From positions 1 through 64,000 of the forward strand of contig NZ_CP121662.1 of NCBI RefSeq assembly GCF_029714285.1: a stretch of 64,000 bases of DNA. Direction: 5' to 3'. Under the pieces are notes generated by a model that was not told the DNA's origin, made no database searches, and was given only the letters and a program-made list of their open reading frames with translations. This document shows, piece after piece, positions 9,834 through 19,038 of the stretch. Both the position numbers and the translations under genes were made by a program. This DNA is from Rhizobium sp. CB3090. Its GTDB lineage: Bacteria > Pseudomonadota > Alphaproteobacteria > Rhizobiales > Rhizobiaceae. Position 1 is the first letter of the stretch; every line of letters begins with the position of its first letter.

Positions 9834-10475
9834 ATGATCGACGAAACAACGAAAACCGGACCTGACGCCACGGCGACTGACAATCCCGCGGACTTTGCGC
9901 AAGAGGCTGTGGAAACCGCGGATGCGGCCCAGCCTTCGCAGCCGGATCCGGTCGAGCTGCTTAAGGCCGAAAATAGCGATCTGCGTGACCGCTATCTGCG
10001 CCTTGCCGCCGAAATGGACAACTTGCGCCGTCGCACCGAGCGCGATGTGAAGGACGCCAAGTCCTATTCCGTCGCCAGCTTCGCCCGCGACATGCTCGCC
10101 GTGGCGGACAATCTGCGCCGCACGCTGGAAGCCATTCCGGCTGAAGCCCGTGCCGAAGCCGATGCCGGCCTGAAGACGCTGATCGAAGGCGTGGAAATGA
10201 CCGAACGCTCCATGCTGTCGGCCTTGGAGCGCCACGGTGTCCGCCAGATCGAGCCGGTCGGCCAGAAGTTCGATCCCAATTTCCATCAGGCGATGTTCGA
10301 AGTGCCGAACGCTGAAGTGCCGAACAATACCGTCGTGCAGGTGGTGCAGGCCGGTTTCGTCATCGGTGAGCGTGTTCTGCGCCCGGCCATGGTCGGCGTT
10401 GCCAAGGGCGGTCCGAAGGTTGCCGAGATTTCCGAACCGGGCGCCAACAGCCCGTTCGACGAAAAAGACGCCTGA
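9834..10475 (+). CDS. grpE: Nucleotide exchange factor GrpE
   Basis: Co-chaperone that releases ADP from DnaK. The 213-residue protein has an acidic disordered N-terminus (about 1-45), a long coiled coil beginning around [21 protein letters not shown], and the C-terminal beta-wing domain with the GRPE signature region ([25 protein letters not shown]). The ATG at 9834 is preceded by GGAGA; the frame is open from 9708 but the upstream part has no family similarity. A strong hairpin terminator follows directly. Confidence 0.96.
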   Translation: MIDETTKTGPDATATDNPADFAQEAVETADAAQPSQPDPVELLKAENSDLRDRYLRLAAEMDNLRRRTERDVKDAKSYSVASFARDMLAVADNLRRTLEAIPAEARAEADAGLKTLIEGVEMTERSMLSALERHGVRQIEPVGQKFDPNFHQAMFEVPNAEVPNNTVVQVVQAGFVIGERVLRPAMVGVAKGGPKVAEISEPGANSPFDEKDA

Positions 10476-10491
10476 TCTGCAAATCGTGCTT

Positions 10492-10535
10492 AAAAGAAGA
10501 GCCGGATGACCTCGTCATCCGGCTCTTCTTTTTAT
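10492..10535. terminator. Bidirectional terminator between grpE and ptsN
   Basis: A perfect 19-bp inverted repeat (10492-10510 and 10514-10532) with a 3-nt loop, flanked by A-rich and T-rich runs, so it can terminate both grpE (plus) and ptsN (minus). It starts 17 bases past the grpE stop. Confidence 0.9.
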
Positions 10536-10560
10536 CAGCGTTTAAGCCCGCGTCGGTCTG

Positions 10561-11025
10561 TCAGGCCGCGTTGGACGCCTGCTCTTCATTGAGGAAGGCA
10601 TAGATCGCCGAGGCGGAATCGGTGGCGCGCAGCTTGGCGACAAGATCCTGGTCGCGCAACACGCGGGCAATGCGCGACAGCGCTTTCAGATGATCAGCGC
10701 CGGCGCCCTCGGGGGCGAGCAGCAGGAAGACGAGATCGACAGGCTGGTCGTCCAGCGCTTCAAAGTCGACGGGCGCTTCCAGGCGCGCGAAAATACCAAT
10801 GATGGATTTGATGCTGGTGAGCTTGCCGTGCGGAATGGCGATGCCATTGCCGACGCCGGTAGAGCCCAGACGCTCCCGCTGCAGCACGACGTCGAAAATC
10901 TCGCGCTCGGGCAGTCCGGTCAATTTGGAGGCTTTGGCTGCCAGCTCCTGAAGCAATTGTTTTTTGGAATTTGCCCTCAAGGCGGGGATGATCGCATCTT
11001 GGTGCAGCAAATCTGCCAATGCCAT
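10561..11025 (-). CDS. ptsN: Nitrogen-regulatory PTS enzyme IIA (EIIA-Ntr)
   Basis: The 154-residue terminal phosphoacceptor of the PTS-Ntr regulatory branch, which in rhizobia affects potassium transport and nitrogen-related regulation. The phosphorylated histidine is H66 in GIAIPHGKL. The conserved PTS EIIA type-2 fold spans the protein. It is the last gene of a minus-strand run rpoN-hpf-ptsN, an arrangement conserved across Proteobacteria and the reason for the N name. Confidence 0.95.
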   Translation of the reverse strand: MALADLLHQDAIIPALRANSKKQLLQELAAKASKLTGLPEREIFDVVLQRERLGSTGVGNGIAIPHGKLTSIKSIIGIFARLEAPVDFEALDDQPVDLVFLLLAPEGAGADHLKALSRIARVLRDQDLVAKLRATDSASAIYAFLNEEQASNAA

Positions 11026-11113
11026 TCTCTTTATCCTTCGTGTCGCCGAGATCCGATGACGGAGGAGCGGCGGCCGGCTGATACAGCGCGGGGCCGTCGC
11101 TCATCTTCTTTTC

Positions 11114-11689
11114 TCAGCCCTTGATATTGGCTGCGTCGATCCAGCCAATGTTGCCGTCCTGGCGACGGTAAACGATATTCAAATGTTCCTTGCCGGGGCT
11201 GCGGAAAAGCAGCAGCGGCTCGTCGGTCATGTCGAGCGCCATCACGGCGGTCGCGACCGACATGGTCTTTAGCTGTTTCGTGCTTTCGGCGACGATCGCC
11301 GGCGCGAAATCGGCTGGGACTTCGTCGTCGTCGTCCGGAACACCGTCCATGACGGTATAGGCGACTTCGGCGAGGCCATTCGTGTGGTTGCCGGCCTGAT
11401 GATCCTTGAGCTTGCGTTTGTAGCGGCGCAGGCGCTTTTCAATGCGCTCTGAGGCAGCGTCGAACGCCAATTGCGGGTCCATCGCCTCTCCGGCAGCATG
11501 CAGGACGACGCCACTGTCGAGATGAAGTTTGCAGTCGGCTGCGAAGCGGGAACTGGATTTCTGGACCGTCACTTGGCCGGAATACCCTCCGTCGAAGTAT
11601 TTCGTCACGGCCATACCGATCTGGTCTTCAATCCTTTGGCGGAAGGAGTCACCAATTTCCATATGTTTCCCGGAGACACGCACACTCAT
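11114..11689 (-). CDS. hpf: Ribosome hibernation promoting factor, long form
   Basis: A 191-residue long-form HPF/RaiA: an N-terminal S30AE domain (about 1-100) that binds the 30S subunit, a linker, and a C-terminal domain (about 130-190, with ALDMTDEPLLLFRS and DGNIGWIDA) that dimerises to form 100S ribosomes. It is encoded between rpoN and ptsN. The 248-bp gap upstream to rpoN suggests its own promoter; that gap holds a GACAAA/TTTGTC inverted repeat at 11773-11789 of unknown role. Confidence 0.95.
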   Translation of the reverse strand: MSVRVSGKHMEIGDSFRQRIEDQIGMAVTKYFDGGYSGQVTVQKSSSRFAADCKLHLDSGVVLHAAGEAMDPQLAFDAASERIEKRLRRYKRKLKDHQAGNHTNGLAEVAYTVMDGVPDDDDEVPADFAPAIVAESTKQLKTMSVATAVMALDMTDEPLLLFRSPGKEHLNIVYRRQDGNIGWIDAANIKG

Positions 11690-11937
11690 GGAGTTTCCCT
11701 TCTTGTAGCGGTTATTGGGCGCGCCAGTTTACGCCAAGCCTCAAGCTCATCCAAGCACTTCACGCAGTCAAAGACAAATTGCGTTTGTCAGGCGCCCTGG
11801 GGATGGTGGGGATAAGTTCATGGCAGTGATGTCCTGCACCGATTGCGGCGGGCTTCTAGCTCCGCCATATCGGAAAGTCAACAGAATCTTAAGGATCTGT
11901 CAGGAGACCCGCAGTCTGCGGTTGAGACCGGCAATTG

Positions 11938-13491
11938 CTAAAAGGCGGCTACCTTCGCCAGCGCGCGCTTCTCCCGGCGGCGCTGTACCGAGGAGGGGAT
12001 GTTCATCGCTTCACGGTATTTTGCAACTGTACGACGAGCAAGCTCGATGCCGCCCTTCTTTAGCGTATCGACGATGTCGTCGTCGGAGAGCACGGCCTCC
12101 GGGCTCTCCTGCGAGATCAGCAGGCGAATCTTGTGACGCACGGCCTCGGCCGAATGGCTGTCGCCGCCCTCGACAGCGCCGATCGAGACGGTGAAGAAGT
12201 ATTTGAGCTCGAACAGGCCGCGCGGTGTCAGCATGTATTTGTTCGAGGTCACGCGGCTGACGGTCGACTCATGCATCTTGATGGCATCAGCCACGGTCTT
12301 CAGATTGAGCGGCCGCAGATGATCGACACCGTGCACGAGAAAGGCATCCTGCTGCCGGACGATCTCGCTTGCCACCTTCATGATCGTCTTGGCGCGCTGA
12401 TCGAGGCTGCGCGTCAGCCAATTGGCATTCTGCAGACATTCCGACAGAAAAGCGTGATCCTGGCTCGTCTTTGAGACGGAGGCGAAATAGGACTGGCTGA
12501 CCAGGACGCGCGGCAGCGTATCCGGATTGAGCTCCACCAGCCAGCCACCGTCGGAGGACGGCCGCACCACGATATCGGGCATGATCGCCTCGGATATGCC
12601 GGTCTCGAAGCCGCTGCCCGGCTTCGGGTTCAACTGGCGGATCTCCGCCATCATGTCGAGCAGATCTTCCTCGTCGACGCCGCAGAGCCGCTTCAACGTG
12701 GCGAAATCGCGCCGGGCAAGAAGTTCGAGGTTGTGGATCAGCCGTTCCATGGCGGGATCGAAACGGTCCTTTTGGCGGAGCTGGATCGCCAGGCATTCGC
12801 TAAGAGAACGGGCAAAGACGCCGGGAGGGTCGAGCAATTGCAATGCGCCGAGCACGCGCTCGACATCCGCAACGGCGGCGCCGAGGCGCTCCGCGGTGTC
12901 ATTCAAATCGGCCTGCAGATAGCCGGCATCGTCGAGCTGGTCGACAAGATGCTGGGCAATCAGCCGGTCGGCCATGCTGGGCAGGGAAAAGGGGATCTGT
13001 TCGTTCAGGTGGTCGCGCAGCGAAATCTGGCCGGCGACGAAATCGTCGAGGTCGTAGCTTTCGCCAGCTTCGCCGCCGGGCATGGATTTCCACTGGCTGA
13101 GCAGCTCCGGCGCATCCGCACGCTGCGGGCTGCCGTCATCGGGAAAGACATTGCTGAAATTGGTATCGAGCTCATCGCTCAGTCGGTCGGCATGGCCGGT
13201 ATTTTCGCTCTCGTACCAGTCGCTGGCGAGATCGCCGTTATGACGGTCATCGTCGCCATGGCTTTCATCCGCCGCCTCGAATCTTTCGTCCTTCGCCTCG
13301 CGGTCACCACCGCTGCCTATATCCTCGTCATTTGACGTAAATTCGAGCAGCGGATTTTTTTCGACTTCCTGAGCAATGAATTGGGTGAGCTCGAAATGCG
13401 TCATCTGCAGCAACTGGATGGATTGCATCAGTTGCGGTGTCATCACCAGGCTTTGGCTTTGGCGCAGGAAAAGATTGGCCGATAATGCCAT
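11938..13491 (-). CDS. rpoN: RNA polymerase sigma-54 factor RpoN
   Basis: Alternative sigma factor that recognises -24/-12 promoters and requires enhancer-binding activators; in rhizobia it drives nitrogen assimilation, C4-dicarboxylate uptake and, in symbionts, nif genes. The 517-residue protein has the Gln/Leu-rich activator-interaction region I (about 1-50, MTPQLMQSIQLLQM), an acidic linker, the core-binding domain, and the RpoN box ARRTVAKYRE at residues 485-494. The gene follows lptB on the same strand after 194 bp and precedes hpf and ptsN. Confidence 0.98.
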   Translation of the reverse strand: MALSANLFLRQSQSLVMTPQLMQSIQLLQMTHFELTQFIAQEVEKNPLLEFTSNDEDIGSGGDREAKDERFEAADESHGDDDRHNGDLASDWYESENTGHADRLSDELDTNFSNVFPDDGSPQRADAPELLSQWKSMPGGEAGESYDLDDFVAGQISLRDHLNEQIPFSLPSMADRLIAQHLVDQLDDAGYLQADLNDTAERLGAAVADVERVLGALQLLDPPGVFARSLSECLAIQLRQKDRFDPAMERLIHNLELLARRDFATLKRLCGVDEEDLLDMMAEIRQLNPKPGSGFETGISEAIMPDIVVRPSSDGGWLVELNPDTLPRVLVSQSYFASVSKTSQDHAFLSECLQNANWLTRSLDQRAKTIMKVASEIVRQQDAFLVHGVDHLRPLNLKTVADAIKMHESTVSRVTSNKYMLTPRGLFELKYFFTVSIGAVEGGDSHSAEAVRHKIRLLISQESPEAVLSDDDIVDTLKKGGIELARRTVAKYREAMNIPSSVQRRREKRALAKVAAF

Positions 13492-13685
13492 GGCGGACGC
13501 GAAACTCCCCTTCCTCTCTTCGGGAATCCGCGTTCTTCGCTATGAAAAATCCGCAAAATTCCAACTGGCCCAAAAATTGCTTTTTTATTGGGTTTGGTCA
13601 AGCGGAACTGTCACGGGATGGTGAATTTCCGGAGTGCTACGCTCTCCGGTAAGGCAGGGGAGCGCCCCGGTTCAACCGCAGCTTT

Positions 13686-14498
13686 TTAAAGGCTGAAATT
13701 GTCACCGAGGTAGAGCTTACGCACTTCCGGATTGCTGACGATGTCGTTGGCCCTGCCATGGGTCAGCACCTCGCCGGCATGGATGATATAGGCGCGGTCG
13801 ATGAGGCCGAGCGTCTCGCGGACGTTGTGATCGGTGATCAGCACGCCGATGCCGCGCGCCGTCAGATGATGCACGAGATTCTGGATGTCCGCGACCGAGA
13901 TCGGATCGACGCCCGCAAAAGGCTCGTCGAGCAGCATAAAGGTCGGGTCGGTCGCCAGTGCGCGGGCAATTTCCAGACGCCGCCGCTCGCCGCCGGAGAG
14001 GGCGATCGCCGGCACCGTGCGCAGATTGCGGATGTGGAATTCCTCGAGCAGCTCGTCGATCTTCCGCTCGCGCTTCTTCTTGTCCTTTTCATGGACTTCG
14101 AGCACGGCGCGGATGTTCTCTTCCACCGTCAGGCCGCGAAAGATCGAGGCCTCCTGCGGCAGATAGCCGACGCCCAGGCGAGCGCGGCGGTACATCGGCA
14201 TCGAGGTGACGTTGTTGCCGTCGATCTCGATCGTGCCCTCATCGACCGGCACCAGTCCGGTGATCATATAGAAGCATGTCGTCTTGCCGGCACCGTTCGG
14301 TCCGAGCAGGCCAACGGCCTCGCCACGCCGCACGACCAGCGAGACGCCGTTGACGACGCGCCGCGTGCGGTAGGTCTTGGTGAGGCCGCGCGCAATCAGG
14401 GTGCCCTGATAACGCGCTTTGTCCGCGGCCGCCGTGCCGGATGCCGCAGTGCTCGATCCGGACGCGCCGGGCAAGGTGGGTGTGGTCGATATCGTCAC
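13686..14498 (-). CDS. lptB: LPS export ABC transporter ATPase LptB
   Basis: Cytoplasmic ATPase of the LptB2FGC complex that extracts lipopolysaccharide from the inner membrane. From the GTG at 14498 the protein is 270 residues, with Walker A GPNGAGKT at 66-73, the signature LSGGERRRLEIARAL, and Walker B LLDEPFAGVDP. It carries a low-complexity Ala/Ser/Thr extension of about 30 residues before the ABC domain. The frame extends to an ATG at 14606 inside lptA, but the GTG 14 bases after the lptA stop is the more likely start. Member of the lptC-lptA-lptB operon leading into rpoN. Confidence 0.94.
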   Translation of the reverse strand: MTISTTPTLPGASGSSTAASGTAAADKARYQGTLIARGLTKTYRTRRVVNGVSLVVRRGEAVGLLGPNGAGKTTCFYMITGLVPVDEGTIEIDGNNVTSMPMYRRARLGVGYLPQEASIFRGLTVEENIRAVLEVHEKDKKKRERKIDELLEEFHIRNLRTVPAIALSGGERRRLEIARALATDPTFMLLDEPFAGVDPISVADIQNLVHHLTARGIGVLITDHNVRETLGLIDRAYIIHAGEVLTHGRANDIVSNPEVRKLYLGDNFSL

Positions 14499-14511
14499 GA
14501 GAAGACCGGGA

Positions 14512-15174
14512 TCAGTTCTTTTTTTGCTGTTGCTGCTGTACTTGCTGCGATTTCGGATCGAGCTGAATCTGGACGCGACCCCCACAGGCATCCAATTGCG
14601 CTTCACCCGTGGCCATATGCACGGTGAGCTGACAGCCGGTGAATACGTTCGGCCCGTCGGTCAGCACGACCTTCTGGCCCTTGAGAATGGCAAGCTGGTT
14701 GGCCATGTCGAAAGAGCCGTCATCCGCCGTCGCCGTCTGCGTGCCTGAAACGAGATAGACTTTGTCGGTGACCAGAATGTGGTCGATATCGGCATTGCCC
14801 GAGACCAGCGACTGGTTTTGCTGCTTGGCGGCGGTTGCGACCGGATTTTCGGTTGCCGGCTTGGCATTGGCATCGGCAGGCTGCTTCTTCTTGTAGAAGA
14901 CCGTCATCTTGCCCGCCTGCATCGTCGTGGTGCCCTGAACGACCTTGACGTTGCCGGTAAAGACCGCCTGGCTTTCCGCATCATGAATCTCCAGCTTGTC
15001 GCTTTCGATCTGGATCGGCTGATCCTTGGAAAGCTTCAGGCCAGGCATGTTGCTCGTCGTTGCCTGGGCGCCCGCTTCTGTCGCCGCAAAAATTGCAAGT
15101 GCGCTAAAGGCGCAGAGAAGGCCTGCCTTGCGCAGTCCAGAGTTGAAAAGAGAATGTCGCCAATCGTTTGTCAT
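14512..15174 (-). CDS. lptA: LPS transport periplasmic protein LptA
   Basis: Periplasmic bridge protein that carries lipopolysaccharide from LptC to LptD. The 220-residue protein has an N-terminal signal peptide (hydrophobic AGLLCAFSALAIFAATEAGA, cleavage near residue 35) and an OstA-like beta-jellyroll domain. The C-terminus is unusually rich in Gln and Lys (VQQQQQ), a low-complexity tail. It overlaps lptC by four bases (ATGA), indicating translational coupling, and lptB follows. Confidence 0.92.
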   Translation of the reverse strand: MTNDWRHSLFNSGLRKAGLLCAFSALAIFAATEAGAQATTSNMPGLKLSKDQPIQIESDKLEIHDAESQAVFTGNVKVVQGTTTMQAGKMTVFYKKKQPADANAKPATENPVATAAKQQNQSLVSGNADIDHILVTDKVYLVSGTQTATADDGSFDMANQLAILKGQKVVLTDGPNVFTGCQLTVHMATGEAQLDACGGRVQIQLDPKSQQVQQQQQKKN

Positions 15175-15857
15175 GAACCGCCCGGCTGTTGCTCGCTAGC
15201 TGAATTATGGAGTCCGGCTGGTTCGATATGCATCTGAACCTGCCCGTCGAATTCGATTACGCTCCCCTTATCCGTCATCTTGAGCGACTGTGCAACAACC
15301 GACATGCCCCCTCTGTAGATTGCAACCTGATCCTGGCTGGAGAGGTCACCCTTCTTCACGTCGAGGAAGGCCGTCCTGAACTCTGCGCGCAGGCCGTTGT
15401 CCATCAGAATGGTAAAGGGTGCGGTGAGCTTCAGCGTGTCGGCCTGGCGATCGAAATCCGCGCTTTGGGCCGTTACGTGCGCAATCACCTGGCTGTTGAC
15501 CGGCATGGAGGCCTTGATGGTCTTGAGCGTGATCATATTGGGATTCTTGATATCCTGCAGCGCCTTTTCGGCGAGCATGGAATAATTGATGCCGTCCTTG
15601 TTGCGGCCGGCGATGGCGGGACGCTCCATCACGACCTTGCCGTCTTCGATCCTGGCGCCCTCGATCTGAATGTTCTCCGGCAGATATGCGCGCACGACCG
15701 AAACCGCGATGAAGATCAGCGAGACGATCAACGCAGCCACAGGAAGCAGGATCTTCAGCTTTCTCACGCGCGCAGAATGAAAGATCGCGTCCTTATACGC
15801 GTTTCTTTCTGGCGCGGAGCCGATCGCCTGGCCGGAGGTCTCGATAGTTTTGAGCAT
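15171..15857 (-). CDS. lptC: LPS export system protein LptC
   Basis: A bitopic inner-membrane protein with one N-terminal membrane helix (about residues 33-53, KILLPVAALIVSLIFIAV) and a periplasmic LptC/OstA-like domain that hands lipopolysaccharide to LptA. At 228 residues it is a typical rhizobial length. It is first in the lptC-lptA-lptB operon and overlaps lptA by four bases. Confidence 0.92.
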   Translation of the reverse strand: MLKTIETSGQAIGSAPERNAYKDAIFHSARVRKLKILLPVAALIVSLIFIAVSVVRAYLPENIQIEGARIEDGKVVMERPAIAGRNKDGINYSMLAEKALQDIKNPNMITLKTIKASMPVNSQVIAHVTAQSADFDRQADTLKLTAPFTILMDNGLRAEFRTAFLDVKKGDLSSQDQVAIYRGGMSVVAQSLKMTDKGSVIEFDGQVQMHIEPAGLHNSASEQQPGGS

Positions 15858-16183
15858 GCAACAGGTCCGTCTTCTCTGATCCGGAAAAACACGTTCAAGT
15901 CATGCCAGACTGTGCCAACAAGCCTGGCAGATCGTTTCGCATTATTGCATTGGCTTGCCAATATGGATTTTTTTCTGCAACAAGCAATTTTAGCGAAAAA
16001 ATATAATACGCTGCCGTTTCGTCCGTCGGTTATCGCCCTATCTGACGAAACGCTTCATGGAAAGCCTGGACACAATCTCGAAAATTGAAGTGGATTTTCG
16101 CGAAGGATTATGCCCGTTTCAAGATGTTGGTATATCCGGTTCGTTGTGTATCCGATTCATGACAAAGGGAGAGATAAGGCGTT
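15858..16183. promoter_or_regulatory. Divergent regulatory region of lptC and sppA
   Basis: A 326-bp gene-free, relatively AT-rich region between divergent lptC and sppA. It contains two inverted repeats sharing TGCCA/TGGCA half-sites: TGCCA-N7-TGGCA near 15913-15929 and the palindrome TTGGCTTGCCAA at 15950-15961. These could be operator sites, but no regulator can be named. No convincing ORF was found. Confidence 0.35.
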
Positions 16184-17140
16184 ATGGACAGTTCTGCAAT
16201 CGCAGATCGGCGGCAATTGCGCCGCAAGCTTGGCTTTTGGCGCGTCATTGCCGTTCTTCTCCTGGTGGCGCTGGGCTTTGCGCTTTATCGTTTCGCGGCC
16301 GGCGATCTACCCTCCATACGCGGACCGCAGATCGCCCGCGTCAAAATTTCCGGCCTTATCCTGGATGACACCGAGCTTTTGGAGCGGCTGAAGAAGATCC
16401 AGGACAATGATCAGGTCAAGGCGTTGATCGTCTCGATTTCATCGACCGGCGGCACGACCTATGGCGGCGAACGTATCTTTAAGGCCATTCGTGCCGTTGC
16501 CGCGAAGAAGCCCGTGGTCTCCGATATCCGCACCGTAGCAGCGTCTGCCGGCTACATGATCGCGACGGCGGGTGATGACATTGTCGCCGGCGACACGTCG
16601 ATCACCGGCTCGATCGGCGTCATCTTTCAGTATCCGCAGGCGAAAGAGCTGCTCGACAAGCTTGGCCTCTCGCTGGACGAAATCAAGTCGGCGCCGCTGA
16701 AGGCCGAGCCATCGCCATTCCATCCGGCGAGCGAAGAGGCCAAGGCGATGATCCGCAACATGGTCATGGACAGCTATGGCTGGTTCGTCGATCTCGTCGC
16801 CGACCGTCGCAAATTGCCGCGCGACGAGGTGCTGAAGCTCGCGGATGGCAGCATCTTCACCGGCCGGCAGGCATTGCAGAACAAGCTGATCGACACCCTC
16901 GGCGGCGAAGACGAAATCCGCGCCTATCTCGACACGCGCAAGGTCAAAAAGGACTTGCCGATCGTCGATTGGAAGGCAGAGGACAAAACCTCATCCTTCT
17001 TTTGGCCGAGCGCCGCTTCTTGGTTGCTAAATCGTCTCGGTTATGATGATTTTATGAAGGGAGAGGATCTCCAGAAAATTATGACAGAGAAGTTGTTTCT
17101 TGACGGCCTGCTTTCTGTTTGGCAGGGTGCAGCTAATTGA
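16184..17140 (+). CDS. sppA: Signal peptide peptidase SppA (short form)
   Basis: Membrane-anchored Ser/Lys protease that degrades cleaved signal peptides. The 318-residue, single-domain (S49) form has one N-terminal membrane helix (about 19-36). The nucleophile is S121 in AASAGYMIA. K173 lies 52 residues later, the same spacing as the catalytic Ser/Lys pair of the Bacillus enzyme as I recall it. The GSIGVIFQ motif is conserved. ihfB begins 26 bases downstream, and the two are neighbours in many Alphaproteobacteria. Confidence 0.92.
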   Translation: MDSSAIADRRQLRRKLGFWRVIAVLLLVALGFALYRFAAGDLPSIRGPQIARVKISGLILDDTELLERLKKIQDNDQVKALIVSISSTGGTTYGGERIFKAIRAVAAKKPVVSDIRTVAASAGYMIATAGDDIVAGDTSITGSIGVIFQYPQAKELLDKLGLSLDEIKSAPLKAEPSPFHPASEEAKAMIRNMVMDSYGWFVDLVADRRKLPRDEVLKLADGSIFTGRQALQNKLIDTLGGEDEIRAYLDTRKVKKDLPIVDWKAEDKTSSFFWPSAASWLLNRLGYDDFMKGEDLQKIMTEKLFLDGLLSVWQGAAN

Positions 17141-17166
17141 TAAATCAATGATTTAAGGGGGCAACC

Positions 17167-17472
17167 GTGATTAAGTCGGAATTGGTGCAGATTGTGGCGG
17201 CACGTAACCCGCATCTCTACCACCGCGATGTCGAAAATATCGTCAACGCTGTCCTCGACGAGATCACCGATGCGCTCGCTGCGGGAAATCGCGTTGAACT
17301 ACGCGGTTTCGGCGCTTTTTCCGTCAAGAACCGGCCCTCGCGCTCCGGTCGCAACCCGCGTACGGGCGATACGGTGTTCGTCGAGGAAAAATGGGTTCCC
17401 TTCTTCAAGACTGGCAAGGAGCTGCGTGAGCGCCTGAATCCCGGCGCCGGCGACGAAGAAGACGACAATTAA
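17167..17472 (+). CDS. ihfB: Integration host factor subunit beta
   Basis: A 101-residue DNA-bending protein of the HU/IHF family. The beta-arm consensus [18 protein letters not shown] with the intercalating Pro and the downstream [22 protein letters not shown] motif identify the IHF beta subunit rather than HU. The ORF follows sppA closely. IHF assists sigma-54 promoters by DNA looping, and rpoN lies in this same window. Confidence 0.93.
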   Translation: MIKSELVQIVAARNPHLYHRDVENIVNAVLDEITDALAAGNRVELRGFGAFSVKNRPSRSGRNPRTGDTVFVEEKWVPFFKTGKELRERLNPGAGDEEDDN

Positions 17473-17506
17473 TCATCGTTTTTGGCGGATACTCTTCGCG
17501 AACGTC

Positions 17507-17532
17507 CCCGGTGGACATGCCCGGTGGACATG
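17507..17532. repeat. Tandem 13-bp direct repeat
   Basis: CCCGGTGGACATG occurs twice in tandem (17507-17519 and 17520-17532) in the gap between ihfB and the LapA-like gene. Function unknown; it could be replication slippage. Confidence 0.7.
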
Positions 17533-17642
17533 ACTGCGCCGTGACCGGGTGGCACTTGAACTTGGCCCGGTCTGTCTTATTCTGCGGCTATAGGCGATAG
17601 GAGTGCATTGCACGGATGCGCCTGGACAAAGGAGCGTTCGCA

Positions 17643-17975
17643 ATGACCAAGAAGATCATCAACCTGCTGATATTGCTGCCGCTCGGCATTATCCTCATCA
17701 TCTTCTGCGTCGCGAACCGCCAGTCCGTCACGCTGGCGCTCAATCCGTTCAGGCCCGAGGATCAGGTGCTGTCGCTGAGCGCGCCGCTGTTCGTGCTGCT
17801 GTTTGTCGCGTTGATCATCGGCATGCTGGTCGGCGCGGCGGTTACCTGGTTCAATCAGGGCAAACACCGCAAGCTTGCTAGGAGCCAATCGCGCGAGGCC
17901 GTGCGCTGGCAGGCGGAAGCCGACAAGCACCGCAATCGGGCCGAACAGATCGCCGGCCAGCTTCCATCGAAATAA
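17643..17975 (+). CDS. LapA/DUF1049 family membrane protein
   Basis: A 110-residue protein with two membrane helices (about 4-24 and 42-65) and a charged cytoplasmic C-terminus, matching the LapA domain (DUF1049). In E. coli, LapA works with LapB/YciM in controlling LPS synthesis through LpxC turnover; no lapB is visible here, and that role is not established for rhizobia. AAAGGAG about 8 bases before the ATG at 17643 supports this start over the upstream in-frame ATG at 17616. Confidence 0.8.
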   Translation: MTKKIINLLILLPLGIILIIFCVANRQSVTLALNPFRPEDQVLSLSAPLFVLLFVALIIGMLVGAAVTWFNQGKHRKLARSQSREAVRWQAEADKHRNRAEQIAGQLPSK

Positions 17976-17989
17976 CTGCTCCGAAGTAA

Positions 17990-18439
17990 CTATTCGCCGC
18001 GGAGCTGCATGTCCTTGTAATCGCCCTCTGGCGACGATCCGTCGCCGATAATCGCGAAACCAAGGCTGCGGTAAAAGGCGATGGCGCGGGTATTCTTCAC
18101 CAGGCATTTCAGCCGGTAGCGCCGCTGGGGCCAATCCGGCAGGGCGGCAAGCAGAGCCTTGCCAGCGCCACGGCCCTGGAATTCGGGCAGAATGTAGAGC
18201 ATGTGGATGAAATCGTCCGGTTCCCATAACGTCATGAAGCCGGCAATGGTCCCGTTTCGATCCTCGCAGACGAAGACGTGTTCGCCGGGTGTCTGACCAA
18301 CGAAATCCTCGCTATGGAATTTGCCGGGGTCCACCCAGAGAAACGTCATGCGCCGCACACGGAGATAGATGTCGGCGAGAACGTCGGTATCCCGCTGGTA
18401 TGCCGGTCTGATGGTCCAAATATCTGGTTTCGACGTCAT
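17990..18439 (-). CDS. GNAT family N-acetyltransferase
   Basis: A 149-residue acetyltransferase with the acetyl-CoA-binding motif A (LYILPEFQGRGAGKALL) and the C-terminal NTRAIAFYRSLGFAIIGD motif. Substrate unknown. The frame extends upstream to 18721, but the N-terminal part lies inside the CoxG-like gene and has no family similarity, so the ATG at 18439 is chosen. It lies 34 bases downstream of the CoxG-like gene on the same strand. Confidence 0.82.
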   Translation of the reverse strand: MTSKPDIWTIRPAYQRDTDVLADIYLRVRRMTFLWVDPGKFHSEDFVGQTPGEHVFVCEDRNGTIAGFMTLWEPDDFIHMLYILPEFQGRGAGKALLAALPDWPQRRYRLKCLVKNTRAIAFYRSLGFAIIGDGSSPEGDYKDMQLRGE

Positions 18440-18473
18440 GAGCGGTCTATGGCGGGTCGGATGACGATCGCAA

Positions 18474-18926
18474 TCAAGCGCTGGCTTGGCCGTTGAGGGC
18501 CGCAGTGAAATCGGCGAAGAATTGCTGAGCCAGTTTCTTGGCACTGGAATCGACCAACCGCGAGCCGAGCTGGGCGATCTTGCCGCCGACCTGGGCCTTG
18601 GCCTCATAGCGCAGGATCGTCTCGCCGCCTTCCTCTTCCAGGGTAACATCGGCCCCGCCTTTGGCAAAGCCGGCAATGCCGCCCTTGCCTTCGCCGAAGA
18701 TCGTATAGCTCTCCGGCGCATTGATGTTGGACAGCGTCACTTCACCGCTGAAGGAAGCGGAGACCGGGCCGATCTTCAATTTCACCGTTGCCGTCAGCTC
18801 GGTCGGCGAAATCTTGTCCAGGCTCTGACAGCCGGGGATGCATTGCTTGAGAATATCGGGGTCGTTCAATGCGGCCCACACGACGTCCCTCGGTGCGGCA
18901 ATCCGTTCTTCACCGGTCATATCCAT
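18474..18926 (-). CDS. CoxG/SRPBCC family protein
   Basis: A 150-residue START/SRPBCC-fold protein of the CoxG (carbon monoxide dehydrogenase subunit G) family, with the PRDVVWAALNDPDILKQCIPGC N-terminal region. CoxG helps assemble or anchor CO dehydrogenase in carboxydotrophs, but isolated copies like this one, with no coxMSL genes nearby, have no known function. The ATG at 18926 has GGGAGGG about 7 bases upstream; an in-frame TTG at 18932 is less likely. Confidence 0.82.
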   Translation of the reverse strand: MDMTGEERIAAPRDVVWAALNDPDILKQCIPGCQSLDKISPTELTATVKLKIGPVSASFSGEVTLSNINAPESYTIFGEGKGGIAGFAKGGADVTLEEEGGETILRYEAKAQVGGKIAQLGSRLVDSSAKKLAQQFFADFTAALNGQASA

Positions 18927-19038
18927 GCGCAACCCTCCCGATCTGGCATTTCGTCCCGAGATAATCGCAGATCGGAAAGCGCTTTGCCAAGTGGCGGCCA
19001 GATGCTATTTGCACGCACATATCAATTTTGAGACAAGC

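Noticed and set aside
11773..11789. GACAAA-TTGCG-TTTGTC hairpin upstream of hpf as a terminator of rpoN
   Set aside because: It is a weak 6-bp stem, 150 bases past the rpoN stop and without a T run on the right strand; kept only as an unexplained inverted repeat.
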